Part shown: positions 25,801-38,900 of the stretch, piece after piece
Numbering within the stretch: the stretch's first letter is position 1
Layout of the letters: each line of letters opens with the position of its first letter
DNA from: Polytrichum commune
Lineage: Eukaryota; Streptophyta; Polytrichopsida; Polytrichales; Polytrichaceae
DNA length: 64,000 nt
NCBI GenBank assembly: GCA_950295325.1
Contig: OX485804.1
Span: 49,774,429-49,838,428, forward strand
Direction: 5' to 3'
Position numbers and translations under genes: made by a program
The notes under the pieces: model-generated
Told to the model about the DNA's origin: nothing
The model's database searches: none
The model's input: the letters and a program-made list of their open reading frames with translations, nothing else

Positions 25801-28610
25801 TTAAAAATACCAACAGAAATGCTTGGAGATACCAAACACACTTAGAGACTACAATAATGACACGTGATTTTAAAATTTGGAAAAACTAACCAAAAATTAT
25901 CTTGAGCTCAAGGACTTAAGAACTTTACCGGACATAACAAATAGTGAAAACCTTGAAATGTGAAACTTACATAATATAGGGAATTATGCCCAAAACTTGT
26001 GCTTGTACCAAAACTTCAAATGACAAGCTAACTTCAATTAATCTACCAATATTCATTCTTCTAAATGAGCATCGGATTTGAGACTTCAAGTTACGCTTGA
26101 AATGATGTGTGAAATCTAATCGGAATGTATGAAAGTCATCATTCGATAAGACATGTAAAAGAGAAGGAGGATCACGAGAGGCCGTCAAATAGGCCAAATC
26201 ATCCGTCACCTCGCACTTGAATTTTAAACTAGGATTTCACATCATAGAAAACATCCCACCATTCTAAGTGGAATTGGGTTAAATAAATGAAGGGGCCTAT
26301 ATGCAAATTACAATTTGCATTCATCTTGAACGTTGACCAAGTATTGAAATTAGAATTGGATAGGACGAATTTTGATATATGCCATGGAAGTTGTGAAATA
26401 AATGAGAATATTTACGCTTGGAAATGATGTTGTAAATATAAACCTATTCTCTTAAACACTCAACCTTGACATTAGGACTCATGGGATCATAATTTAAAAA
26501 AGCTCAAGCACCTAGTCTATGGAGATTCCTAAGGGGTTAAAATAACTTTTCAAAACTAATAAGAAAAGACAAGAAAAAATATATATAGCTGACTTTTCAA
26601 AACTTTTACAAAGTTTGAACTTCCTCTTTTCAGAGGCCAAATCCTTCAACAACTTCATCATTACAATACAAGGGTGGGTGGGTGGGAATTTCCACAAGGC
26701 TCTTTCTATTTTCTTTGCATCTTCCTACTTGGTAACACAATAGCATTTTGCATAGTATAGTTGTTTGCAATCATGCTTATCTATGTGTTGTATAACATGG
26801 ACATTTTGTGTTATAACCTACTTTACTTTGCAAGACTATGTACCTTACTTAGGGTTTCTGCTATAAAATGGTATCCAACAACAAATGTTTAAATTTGACT
26901 GTCCCATACCTTTGAGGTTTAATCACCTATCTTCTTGCATCACCACAAAGTACACATATCTAATCCACCACATGTATGGAGTACTTACAAAGGAAATGTT
27001 CCTAGTAACATCAACCAATAGAAATGCTTAAAATGTCATAATCACAATACATCCTCGTATTGAGAGTGTGAAGGGCATGCCTCACCTATGCCCATGCAAC
27101 CAACCAACAAACATTTGAGGATTAATTATGTACATGAGGTAAATAACAACATGACCCATTTGTTATTCATGTCGCACACATATAAACAACATCAAATGCA
27201 TCGCAATATTTCAAATTAGAACACTCATTGCAAAATGACATATGGGTGTTCAAACATGATCCTCGGCCATGACTACGTTACTCCAAGTAGAATACTCCTC
27301 TTGGTGATCCGTCCTAGTTTCTTTCACTTTCCACACGTATATACTATTCTAGTGAGTATGCACAAAGTCACCCCACCTTACGCTTGCATGAATGGTAAAA
27401 AAGAGGCTTCTTTTAGGGTTAGGGGTTTATATTGGAGTTCTTACCTATGGTAAGTTTTTCCAAACCTTATTTTTTACCATGGGTTACAGACATGGTTCAC
27501 AACTCTAACCATGGTTACTGTGCACCATTCATCTACATCCTCGTTACATATCTAGTATGGAAAGTATGACCATTTTCCATGTATGTATGTGTAGGATCTC
27601 TTGAGTGTATTGTCATCTATTTATAAAGAAGACAATTTTTAGTTGATTAATGTGAAAGTTTATAATAAAAAAGTGTTTAATATCATGGCATTGATCAAGA
27701 ACTAGAGAGAGAGAGAGAGAGAGAGATCCTTGGTGGATACACATAGGTAATCTTTGAACTTGAGAAGTTCAAGTATACCTACAAGAGGGTATTTCTCCTC
27801 ACCCTTGAGGATAGGGATTCCACTAGCTCACATCATAAAGCAATATATTACTTAGAAACAATTTAGGGCAAAGTTTAAGGGTCAAAGTTAAATAGCTAAT
27901 ATTACGAGGTGTGACATTCATGCAACTAGTCACATGGCGGGTTACACCGTTTGAGGTTGAGAGACCCCTTTTAGTTTGGAGGCAACCTCAACAATCATTA
28001 GTACGAGATGGTAGCAAACTCATATCGAGACCATAGCCATTTTCCTCATAAAATTCAAATGAATATCTTAATCATTATCAAAAAGAAATAAAATGTGCTC
28101 ATTAGTGATCATATAGGTCTCCCTGCATTTATGTTGATTATTGAACCTAGGACGGTTATCATATTTTGAGCACATACTATAGTCCAGTCTCCTTTAAACC
28201 CTTAACCACTCATGCAACATGAAATAGGTCGCCACCTAATATTCTGATGCGGTTTGCGACCCACAAGGTGGCAATCCACGTGAATGAAAGGTATCTATTG
28301 GTGAAGGGTGGTGCCCACTGCCATGTGGGCCAAAATAACATATAAAACCCTCGTACTCCAAGCATGAAGGACTCATGGTTAGGTTGGCATTTGCTTGTTT
28401 TGGGAGGTGGTGCCATGAGTTGCCCATATGTAGGAGCCAATCAATATCTTTCACATATGATGCCCGATTTGGATGGGGTTCCCCCCCCCCCTTAGGACAA
28501 GATGATAGTTGTACACAACTTGACTAGATGGATTTGGAACAACATTAGGACCGCTTCACACTACACTTGAGGGACCAATGGATGATGTGAATGCAAGGTG
28601 GATGTAAAGT
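22900..28610. other. Long intergenic region
   Basis: AT-rich sequence with no convincing exons on either strand. Visible small structures are a 27-bp direct repeat in two copies (25309-25362), A-rich low-complexity sequence at about 25490-25900 and a GA microsatellite at about 27701-27726. The short open frames found here show no motifs. Confidence 0.45.
25309..25362. repeat. Two-copy 27-bp tandem repeat
   Basis: Two adjacent 27-bp units (25309-25335 and 25336-25362) differ at one position. A shorter, decayed third copy may follow. Confidence 0.8.
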
Positions 28611-28611
28611 C

Positions 28612-28875
28612 TAAATAAATAAATAAGTTACCAACGTCAGCCAATCATACGTGATTTTGAGTATGTTGGCCCTACCTTGCTCAAGAATCCTCTTGGTGCA
28701 GGGTGGGGTTTATTGCCAACCTTGCGGTGGGTGGACTTTTGGCTTCCTTTGTACCTAGCTAGTTTTTCCCGCCAAGAAGAGAGAAGATTTCATAGCAAGA
28801 GTAGAACCGTCAATCACTCCATTCGGAAATGGGTACCTCTCCACTATCACCCGGTAGTCCAGGGTCATCTTAGGC
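28612..28875 (-). mobile_element. SINE-like element, copy A
   Basis: This is one of three copies in the window of a roughly 250-bp element. Read on the minus strand, the head (near 28873) holds GGGTGATAGTGGAGAGG, which resembles a tRNA A box, with a diverged B-box-like segment about 45 bp on. The body contains GGATTCTTGAGCAAGGTAGGGCC, and the tail ends in TTTATTTATTT-type simple repeat at 28612-28625. These are the signs of a tRNA-derived SINE. Copies B and C share the order of blocks at roughly 75-85% by eye. No clear target duplication was found. Confidence 0.6.
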
Positions 28876-28879
28876 CATG

Positions 28880-30348
28880 TAAAGTCTACATAGATTCCTA
28901 CATGGCATCAAATGGATCATGTTCCATGGTCACTTGGACTTATTTCAAAAAAACCACCTCCTGGAGGTAGGCCTAGCACAAAACCAAGAGACCATGGCAC
29001 TCCAAACTCTCACAATTGTTGATTTATTTTATTTTATCATGTACGAGGACCCGCATGAATAAAAATTCACTGAAAAAGCATTTGGTTGAGGGCCATGTCA
29101 CATATGGCTTCACACTACACTTGAGGATTTGTGACCACACTACATGATTTTGGAGGTGCCTTCAAACGGCCTTGGGACATTTTCTTTTGGGCTCTCACAA
29201 TTTCATGGTCACGGCTCTTGGCTCATGTGTGAAGTGGCCCTTGGTACTCATGTTGCTTGCTTCAAGAAAAAAGGGAAATCTTCCAAAAATGACCTCATGT
29301 GACCCCCCAATTTTGAGGGTGACGGCCTTCGTCTAAATTTGCTTAAAAAGACCATTTTTTTGGGAGTAGCTCATTTGTCAATCACATAACATACTATGGG
29401 AAATTCCCAACTTTCTAAAATTTGTGGCATGATTGAAATGGTCATGAAACAAACAAATTGAAATTATTCTTTAGCTACCCCTGGATGAAGGCCATGTTCA
29501 TATGTCTAGCAAATGTGGTCAAATTGACTTTTATTTTTCACAAAATTAATATATGGTAGTCTACTCACATCCGTACAATTGAATTTCAAAAAATAGATTC
29601 TATTTTGCTAAAAAAACATAAAATTTTAGCATTGGTGTTGAAAATGTCCATAATTGGAATGCGAAGGCTTAAGCGTTTAGGGGTTAAATACATGCCTCTT
29701 TCATATCCATTCTTGAAGTCGCATTTAATCACATACCACTCAAATGCAATATAGGTGTATGATGAAGAGAAGTTGCCATATTAAGTGTGATATAAGAGTG
29801 GAAATTAGAAAGACATGTCTTTTAGAGACATTGGATTACGTGCTTGTAATATATAATGACTTGATACACATGCAATAAGTGGGTGGATTGCAACATCAAT
29901 AGCTAAACACACATCATGGCTAGATGGATCTTTGAATTTGTATCATATCATACCACATAACAAACACAAGTATTAAAATTCGAACAAAGATCAAAATGTT
30001 AGACTCAACCTTCAAATGCTATACACAAATCACCAAGCCCTTACCCAAGAAAAGAAAGTTGAAATGTTTACAAAGTTGTACAAAATCAACAATATTGCTC
30101 ATTTCCATTCATAAATTGTATATTGAGGTTTTGGAAGTCATGTAACTCATCAACAATGATTTTTGTATCACAAATTTATTTTATTTTATCCAAGTGGTTA
30201 ATGTTTGATTAATGGTTTTTTGTCTTTTGTTTTTCAGTTACCTTTAACAATTCATGCTTTATTGTATCAACATGGACACTTTTGTTATTTTCATTGAATC
30301 AAATTTACCATGATTATGTTTTAAGAACCAATGACAACATATGAGAGC
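28880..30348. other. Intergenic region
   Basis: AT-rich sequence without exons. A short word (CTTCACACTACACTTGAGG) occurs at 29109 and also at about 28554, so diverged repeats are present. The 3' UTR of the ankyrin gene should lie just below 30349. Confidence 0.4.
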
Positions 30349-33300
30349 TTATTTTTTCTTCTTGCCCTTTTTGGCTGCCTTCTTTTCTTTGGCTTTCTCT
30401 TCCTTCAACACCAACTCAGCTGCAATTCTTTCATCTTCCTAAACACAAATAAAGTTAAGGTTGGTGAGAGAAAATTCAGGCGTAATGAAGATTGTAATCA
30501 ATCTCAATAAATGTCATGTTTTTAAAAACTATTATAAATTGTTTAGATATATCATTTTACATGCATGTTGATACGTAGGTTCTATGAGGATGTGTATAAT
30601 ACAAAGCACAAGGTACATGACGTCCATGAATTTACTATGGTAATCACTCAATCATATTCAAGGTAACAATATACATATATATATATATAATTAGGGTATG
30701 TTTCTTGTTAAATGGTTTATATCAAATATTTTGAACGATTTACAATCATTCAGATTCACTCAAAGATTACATCTTTAACCAAAACCAACCAAGCAAAATG
30801 TTAAAATGAATATTATTTGCATATTGATAGCTTATAAGAATTGTGTAATGTCCAATCAACTACACATTCATTTGACCAAGTACCATTGTTTACCAACTAA
30901 CATGCATACACCCATCATTGTAAGGTTTCATACTATACTAAATCTTGTATTTAGTATCACATAGTATTTTATGTCACTGTGGTAACTCTTTTAATGACAC
31001 TTCATATGAATAAGTTTATAAATAGTGTCATGGATGACTGAAATTTGAACGGAATTCTCGTCAATTATTGAAACTAAAAAGTTGATTAATGTTAGCATCC
31101 TAACATTCTCGCATCCTAACATCGAGATGGATGATTGAATCTGGATGAAAGATCACTTAGTAAGTGACAGTAACATGTAATGGCAACATTGTGAATTTAT
31201 ATCGCCGAATTATTTTTTACAAGGAATGACAAATAATCTTAAATTTACATTTAGTATTGAGCAAGACAATTGAAATTGGTGACACTAAATTCAATATTTA
31301 GTGTAGTGGTTGTTTTGAAGATATAATAAAATGTGCATTATGGATCCATATCAACGATCAATGAAGTTGGTATATAATGAAAGTAGTTAAGGTTCGAGAT
31401 GACCCTAAACTACTGGGTGATAGTGATGAGCTACCCATTTCCAAATGGAGTAGTTGGCGGTTGAATTCCCGTTATGAAATTTTTTGTCTACTTCTCAAAA
31501 AGAAAAACTAGCTCAGTAGGTAGAAAGCCAAGAGCCCACCCACTGCAAGGTATGCAGTAAACCCCACCTTGCACTAAGAGGATTCTTGAGGAGGGTAGGG
31601 CCAACAAGGACAAATTCACGTCAAATTGGCTGATGTTGGTTATTTAATTTGAAAGTGATTCCAAAACCATGTCATTTGCATTATGTGTGAGGTAAAGGTG
31701 CTCCTTTTAAACTTCATCTAGGTTGAACCTTGATGTATCAATGGAATATAATTATCCACCCGTGATGTATTTTTACCCAATAAATCTATAAATGTGCATT
31801 TACTATACATTAGACTATGAGCAAACAAAATCCTTAACATACTATGCGTTTCAATTCGTCAAGCTCGGCTTGTATTCTCGCCTTCTCTTCATCTTCTATC
31901 CTTTTCTGCAAGTAAATGTTTGGTATATATATATGAATGAATTTACCATTTACATGTATCATTAAGAAATTTGAGCAAGATAGTCTTATTTGATTGGATA
32001 TTATCATGGAAATATTTTCTTGTTTACTAGGGTGGGTGGGTGCGCACAATGTTCACGTCTTACGATTCTAATTGTTAGCTTTGGACTCCGCAACACATTT
32101 AACATACTATGCCATATATGCTCAATGTATTGTGAATTTCCTACAATTTTGTTCAACGACCTTAAATTTTAAATCTCTTACATATTTGTCACGTTTTTAG
32201 GGATATTTGAAGATGGTTTTATCATTACGAATAACACTTGTGTCATACTAGGGTCAATAAGATTTTGTAGACATATGTATGCATTACTTCTTCAGCTGCA
32301 ACTGCATCTATTTTGGCTTTCAATCGAGCCTCCAATGCTATCGCCTTCTTCGCCAACTCCTAAATATTAGACGTGGAAGACCAAACGAATTATATATTAG
32401 TTTATTCACAAAGATGTGTAGTTGCATTGTGTTTTCTTCTTCCAAGCTTTAGGTATCATTCTTTTGTGAAGTAAAATTCAAACATGCAAGTGAAAATCTC
32501 ACTAACCTCTTTATTTCTTTGCTCTAACGCCTTTGCAAGTTTTTCACTTTCCAACCTCGCTACAATTTCTTCTTTCATTTTATTTCTGGCATGATCTCCT
32601 TCATCTTTCACAACCTTCACCTACATCCAACGAGTTTTCTAGAACATCTAATTGTGATGTGTGTAAGCAAAACCAAGATCTAACGACGTAGGTGATATGT
32701 AATGAACATTTCCATTTGTGTAGGAATGACTTTGATAGGATGATAAGTAAGTAACGTTAATGTGATGTTTTTCTACCATACATGTGTGAATGATTAGTAA
32801 CATAAGCATTTCAATCAGACTCTATAATTTGTTTCCCTTGCAGCAATCATCATTGACTATGTAAATATCAAATTTTAAGAAAAACACACCTTCATTTTTA
32901 TGAAATGTTCGGAACACATTTTCATAGGGTCATTTCCAAATTCATTGCGGATTTTCACCTTTGCTCCTTCCTACCGTAACCCGTATAAAATGAAATCATT
33001 TTCATGGGTTCCAAGCTAGAGTAAAGTATCTCAATGTTCTAATATACATACGATTCATTGATTTAAGTGAGTATTTATGTCGTGTTTGAACTTTGTGGTT
33101 TCATACATGGTTCATATGCACTTATGTTTTGAAACCAATTTTTTTGATGGACACTAAGATTCATCTTGACTCAATTAAGAGCCACTTACTACACACCATG
33201 AGCAATATCGTGACCACTCCATCATGGTTATTGCTACATGCCAAATGCAAAGGAGTGTTTCCAAACTCGCCTTTGGCATTTATGTTAGCTCCTCTATGAA

Positions 33301-34238
33301 CAAGTTCTCTCACAACATCTTCATAACCACGTGCACACTACACATATTACAATCATTAAAATAAAGTCAAACTCATTGAATGAAGAAATAAACATTTTTT
33401 TCCCAAAACGCATGATAGTATAATGTATCAACATGATGACAATGAAAATTGACATATTTGTTTACTCACATATATATGGGGTCATTCTTGTAACTGATAT
33501 GTGATGGTTTTTTTTGTGTGTAACTCTTGACTATAATATGTGTCAAGTAAAGTTGTTATTGAACTCATATATGCGTAGAATTAGTTGAATTATAACAAAA
33601 ATCGTAACAAATAAGTTGAATTGTTGGTGAGATTATTTACAGCCCAATGTAGGGCTGTATCACCATGAATGTTATGTAAGTTGATATTGATTCCAAGATC
33701 GAGCAATAATTGAGCGATTTCTTTGTAACCACCTTTGATGGCTTTCATCCTACAACGACAACTTGTTTGTATTAGTGATTAGATCGCATTATCAAGAAGC
33801 TATTTGGATAGCTTAATTTTTTTTTGTGTATCATGACATTGTATCATTTCAATACTAATGGCATATTATGCATGTCATAGCTATTACAGTGCCGAATCGC
33901 CATTGATAGGGTCTTGAATGTCAAGGCCTTCATGGCGACCAATAGCAAGTTCAACTTCTTCCATACTTCCCTCATCTGCTGCTTCACACATTGTTTTTCC
34001 AATGATTTTTTCAGCAAATACATCTTCCTCCTCATCCTACATGTGCAACACAATACATGTCATGTGCATTTTTGGTGTAGAGAATGTAGATGCATCAATT
34101 TCAAGAACATTTGAGTGCAAATATTAACGCAAATGAATAACCAACTCAATATATCATTAGTTTTTAGCCTATCAATCATGATACCTAAATGGTTTAGTTT
34201 CAATTGACAAGGTTGTCCCTAAGTATATATACCTCCAT
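30349..34238 (-). CDS. Ankyrin-repeat protein with lysine-rich coiled-coil tail
   Basis: Nine coding exons: 34238-34233, 34036-33888, 33749-33641, 33337-33197, 32970-32890, 32620-32507, 32359-32288, 31905-31843, 30438-30349; 825 nt, 274 residues, all GT/AG with consistent phases. The first coding exon is only two codons (Met-Glu) in a good ATG context. Residues 3-45 are acidic. Three ankyrin repeats follow at about 47-79 (GDSALMKAIKGGYKEIAQLLL), 80-112 (GDTALHWACARGYEDVV) and 113-145 (GNTPLHLACSNNHDGVV), with a decayed fourth ending in FGNDPMKM. From about 163 the protein is a charged helix/coiled coil, ending in a run of Lys. Each tail exon is a multiple of three, which suggests growth by exon duplication. 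No signal or transit peptide is seen. Ankyrin repeats bind partners; the role here is unknown. I do not recognise a named orthologue. Confidence 0.85.
31397..31655 (+). mobile_element. SINE-like element, copy B, in the last intron of the ankyrin gene
   Basis: The head near 31397 reads ACTACTGGGTGATAGTG (A-box-like), and GGCGGTTGAATTCCC (B-box-like) follows about 45 bp later. The body contains GGATTCTTGAGGAGGGTAGGGCC, and the tail ends in a short TTATTTAATTT segment. It lies in intron 8 of the ankyrin gene, antisense to that gene. It shares block order with copies A and C. Confidence 0.6.
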
Positions 34239-34239
34239 G

Positions 34240-35269
34240 GTAGCTCGCGCAAATCAATGACAAAATTTGATGTTTTTGGCAAGCATCCAAGCATACATGT
34301 TGTTGCAATATGTGAATGAGTTGTAACGTGTTTGGGATGAACAATCTTCGAGAGAGTTCATTTGTATTTGTCAACTTAGCAAATGAATATTCATGATTGT
34401 TGTGTTTTTTCAATCAAAAATTACATGAAGATAAGTACATTGCGACAAGTTGGCCCAAAACACAATGACATTGAATGGTCGTTTGAAGCTTGATTTAGGT
34501 TCTTACACATTGAATCTAAGAGTGTGTTCATAATGCATTGGATTGTACATGAATACAAAAAAATCCCTAAATCTTAAATATGTTCTTTTATCAAAAAATG
34601 TAATCAAATATGCAAAAACAAAGGAGTTGGAACAAGCTTCTTCTTCTTTAGAAATAAAAAATAAAAAATAAAAAATAAAAATCATGTGGAGGTGATGGTG
34701 GTGGGACCACCTATCCCCATTGACCCTTTCTCATGTAAACAAATCATTTGTGGATGGTTGAATGGATGTGAGATAATCTCACATGCAAAATCATGTTTAT
34801 TTTGCACACATATATATATATATATACATGCGATAATAAGCAAAATACAAATGTTTTGTTAGACGGATGAATGTTGATTTCACAACGATAATCTTTGATA
34901 TATTGAATATCCTGTATGTTGAAATCGAGGTGAAAATTTAAAGTTGGTCCCAAAATTATGTCGTTGGGGTCTAGAAATGAGGCGTTTAGGGTTAAGGTTT
35001 CACGTTATGGCACACATACTAGGGTTTTGCATCATTCCCCATCCCATGTAATAATTTTCAGTCTTCAGATGATGTTAAGATCAAGACCATGTTCGTTAGA
35101 TCAACAATCATGGTTTGTGGCATCTCATGCCTTCATATGTTGTTGATTTTTTCATATTGTTGGGCAAGGTTAACTAGTGGGTGTTCTCGACGGACTATAG
35201 TAAGCACCGACATGGAAACTTGTATGAATACAAGTTTGAGCAAGTTACAATGTCATCATGTGAGTTGTT
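34240..35269. other. Intergenic region upstream of the ankyrin gene
   Basis: AT-rich sequence that should include the promoter of the minus-strand ankyrin gene. An AAATAAAA-type simple repeat lies at about 34656-34682 and a TA-rich run at about 34811-34826. No exon is seen. Confidence 0.35.
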
Positions 35270-35615
35270 TTTAACGATTTGCAATGGCCCATTGAGAAAA
35301 CATGTCGAGTCAGTTGGGACGCCCTCCAGGATTATGGTAGGATTGAGTGGAAATAGACTCTCATGGATTTGGAAAAAGGCCTTGGACGTGGCCTACCATG
35401 ACGTTCTTAATTAAAGATGAATGAGATTCAACTTTGGGGGTCAAGGGCCTTTTTATGACCCTGAGCAACTCAATTGTCACTTGGAAGGTTAGACCACAGA
35501 TGGACATTGTTTCTTGATTTCCACTTGGATTGCGATGGTTCATTGGTGTTGCATGTATTTTGGTTCCTTTTCTTGTAATTTAATTTTCAATTTGTGCCAA
35601 AAATAAAATAAAATG
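35270..35615 (+). mobile_element. LINE 3'-end fragment, plus-oriented copy
   Basis: The plus strand at 35274-35412 matches the minus strand of the 38400-38560 fragment almost throughout, including the segment from CATTGAGAAAACA to the GGAAAAGGCC block. The 3' non-coding part (35560-35600, ending TTTAATTTTCAATTTGTG) matches the minus strand near 38245-38275. The coding frame is broken by several stops and shifts. So it is an older, dead copy of the same LINE family in opposite orientation. Confidence 0.6.
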
Positions 35616-36360
35616 TCATCCTAGGAGTTGAAGTCCCCGTTGGGTTTGAGAATGAAAGATGACTAAAGCATACACACAAGCAACCTTGAAGATGCCACGA
35701 GGGTGTAAAGCAAAAAACTAACTATGTTGAATATACCAAATAGCGAGGGCGTGAAATTAGTAAAGGTGATACTAAATCTTTGTACGCTATGAATTAGTGC
35801 CACCACAAGATCTAGGAAGCATTGTTCATCTCGGCACTTGGCACTATTCACTTAAAGTACTTACACTTGGCATGAAAATACCGACAGTGGATATTAGTCA
35901 TTAACAAGCATGTGGCATGCACTAATCATAATCACACACTAATTTTCTTGAGATCTATGGTAAACGAACATCATTTTTTTTATTTTTTTTATCATAGTCA
36001 TGATTTAGTGTCACTTAATAGCAGTTTGAACACTCAATAACTTTGAGATTTGACTAGATTGCGTGTGTGACTTGAATTAGTACCACCCTCACTATTTGGT
36101 ATATTTAGTGTAGTTAGAATTACTAGGAGCAGTGCCCAAAGCAAAAATCAAACACCAAGGAAGAATGCCAAGTGGCCGGAGTAGGTCCCATTCCCCAAAC
36201 GTCAAAGACAATGTATGTCGTCGTGTGAGCTAGAAGTAGGCAATAAGGTGGGTGTGAGAAATTTGATGTAAAGCATGGTGACTTTCATCAACGGTGTGAT
36301 CTATGGATCATAGGTCTTATAGTACTTTAAAGGTAGAAAAGAAAAAATAACGCCTGTACA
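35616..36360. other. Non-coding stretch between LINE fragments
   Basis: No exon seen. The end near 36360 may contain the 3' end of the next LINE fragment. Confidence 0.35.
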
Positions 36361-38150
36361 AGGTACCGGCATGAATGCGAGCCCGTTATCCAAATACTTA
36401 ACACGGCGGAGGTTTATGCCTCTTTGAGAGGTGGGCTCTAATGTTTTGTTTTTAGTCCCCTAGGGGTGAAATAGTGGCTTGTTTGTTTTCGAGTTTTCTC
36501 TTGTTGAGGTCAAGGTAAGTGAGGTATTTAATGGCGTTTTGGTGTATATTTTTCACGAGGGTTTTGATGTTGTGTTTTGGGATTTTAAAGTTGTTTAGTT
36601 TGTTAATAGAGTGTTTGTGTATAGCTCCTCGGACACCAGCTGTGATAGTGATAAGGGGGTTCGTTTTCCACCCTTGATTTTGTATGTTATTAATTAGTGG
36701 GTCATATTTGGTGTGTTTGTGCGTGAGGGTTTGTTATGGGAATCTATCATGGCAATATGTGAATTCTATGAATTGTATTGTGTGTGGGGGGGATGGTAAT
36801 ATAGGTGTTGGTGTGTGGTTTGGGGCCCCTAATATATTTAGGATGTCTGGTCTTAATTTGGCTTGGCATTGGCATATTGGATGTGGGCATGTGCATTTTA
36901 TGAGCCATTATGGTACAGTTTGTTTTTGGGTCCGGTTATTGAGGGTGCCTGCATTTGTTAGTGTGCAGAATCAAGTATGTTTGTTGGCTTGTAATGTTTG
37001 AGTGATAAGGTGTACCGCTTTATTGTGGCGAGCAATTCTGAGTCCCTTTAGGTATGGGTGTTCGCACATGGATAGTAGGTGGGGCCATGTGTCTTTGTCG
37101 TTACGGTGGCATAGTGTGCAGTTGGGGTTTTGGAATTTGAGTGGCCAAAGTATGTTTTTTTCTATGGTTGCCCATGTACTGGGCATATATGAATTTGAAG
37201 GTTTGGGTAATTTGGGCGTCCGTTATTTTATTGTGTTTCCAGAAGTGGTTGGAGAGTTTATGGTTTATTTGTTCATTGGATAGCCATTTATCGACGTATG
37301 GGAATTTGATTTGGGCCATCCTTACTTCTCTGTTGTCGTGTGCTTTTGTAATAAATGTGTGTAAATTCCTAATGGCTCCGTCGTGTGTGGCTGTTGGGCA
37401 GCTTGCTAGCTAGTAGGGTGTGGTGTGGGCTAGGTGTATGTGGGGTGTGGCGGATGGTTTTTCCTTAAGTGTCCCTTCATTGGCTAGTGTGTCAGCTATT
37501 TCGTTTCCCATTATGCCCGTATGAGCCCTTACTTTATGGATGTGTATTGAGTACCGAGTCCAGAAGATTTGATGGATTATGGCTTCTATAAGGAGTTTAT
37601 CTGGATGGTGGTGTTGTGAGGTTGGGTGTTGTATGTGATTGTTGATTAAGTATATGTTGTTGAGGTTGTATGTGAATATGTGTGTGTCAGTTTGGGTGGT
37701 TTGGATGGTTTGGATGGCGATGAGTATGGCGTTCAATTCCGCTGTGAGGATGTTTGGGTATTCTGGTAGTATTTCTAATATCCGGATATTGTTGTTGGGG
37801 CTATATATTCTAGATCATGCGGTGTTGCCTACTATTTGGCCCTCAAAGTTTTTAGAGGGGGGAATAATTGACCTGTCTATGTATATGCAATGGTGTGGGT
37901 GGTATTTGAGAGGGTGTTGGTGGTAGTATCTAGTTGGCAGGGCTATAGGGGGGGTGGTGTTTGGTGTAGGGGTGTTGTTTATGGGTGCATTTTTCCACGC
38001 GTTTGAGAATTTAATGTGGTAGTTTGGTGTTGTGGGGTTAATGGGGGAAGGTGTCTATGTGTGTGTTAGTTGCTTGTTTTAATATGTGTGATAGATCTCG
38101 TGGGGTTTGTGGGATTGGTGTTGGGTTGGACTGGCTATGTATGCAATTTA
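36360..38150 (-). pseudogene. Decayed LINE 3' end with RNase H and zinc-knuckle regions
   Basis: Reading the minus strand from about 37880 down, YIDRSI opens an RNase H-like domain. It is followed by LTAELNAILIAIQTI (37740s) and HKVRAHTGIMGNEIADTLANEG (37540-37475), the diagnostic C-terminal motif of retroelement RNase H. After a stop the frame resumes with FWKHNKITDAQ (near 37230). It then shifts to a Cys/His segment CTLCHRNDKDTWPHLLSMC and LRIARHNKAVHL (37120-36995), typical of the end of LINE ORF2. A further tail (ITITAGVRGAIHKHSI, near 36660-36610) may also belong to it. Several stops and at least one frameshift make it inactive. The family differs from the neighbouring zf-RVT LINE. Confidence 0.65.
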
Positions 38151-38204
38151 AAGGTATGTTATATGCGACTGATAATCATATGTTTTTTGGCAACTTGTGG
38201 CAAG

Positions 38205-38900
38205 GGAGTTTCAATCGTCTTTGATAATTAAAGAAACTTTTTCCCACAAATTGAAAATTCAATTGCAAGAAAAGGAATAAACAACAATTACCATGGGAGA
38301 ACCAACGCAACCTCAGGGGAAATTGTGAAATAATGCTCATATGGGGTCCGACCTTCCATGAGATCGCTAAGTTACTCCAGGTCGCAATAAGACCTTCACC
38401 CCCCCCCCCAATTCACATCAAATTCATTAATAACATCTTGATAAGCAACGTTAGGGGCCTTTTCCAAGTCCGGGAGAGTCCGTTGCCACTTAATTCTACT
38501 ATAATCCTGCAAGGCATCCCAAATAACTTGATGTGTTTTCTCAATGGTCCATTGAAGAGCATTAAGAACCATATCGTTCCGTTGGTGCCAAATAATCCGC
38601 GGAAGACCACACCTCAACAAGAACCAAATACAACTGACTCATTTTAGTGCCTTGCACAAAGGCTGATCAAATAGGCATTGCATCATTGAAAAGGATTCAT
38701 GGGGACCAAGGTTGCTTCTTTTGGCAAATAGTTGCCACATGATGTTAGCAACATACCGCCACCCTTGTTGAGCAAATGAACAACTGAAGAACATGTGCTC
38801 CACCGATTCCACCGACTGCATGCCACCGTGAGGACAACTTTTGTCAATTCTCCACCGAGATTTTCCCATGCCGCTCATTCACCACCACTGCCTTATGAAT
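38205..38900 (-). pseudogene. LINE 3' end with zf-RVT region
   Basis: On the minus strand, 38878-38642 encodes a Cys/His segment (CPHGGMQSVESVEHMFFSC, then AQQGWRYV) typical of the zinc-binding region after reverse transcriptase in plant LINEs. It is followed at 38620-38396 by LPRIIWHQRNDMVLNALQWT, the usual downstream block. A change of frame separates the two. The 3' end near 38230-38280 matches that of the 35270-35615 copy. Only the 3' terminus is present, as expected of 5'-truncated LINE insertions. Confidence 0.65.

Noticed and set aside
36684..37926. Series of plus-strand open frames
   Set aside because: They are shadows of the minus-strand LINE, which explains their length and composition.
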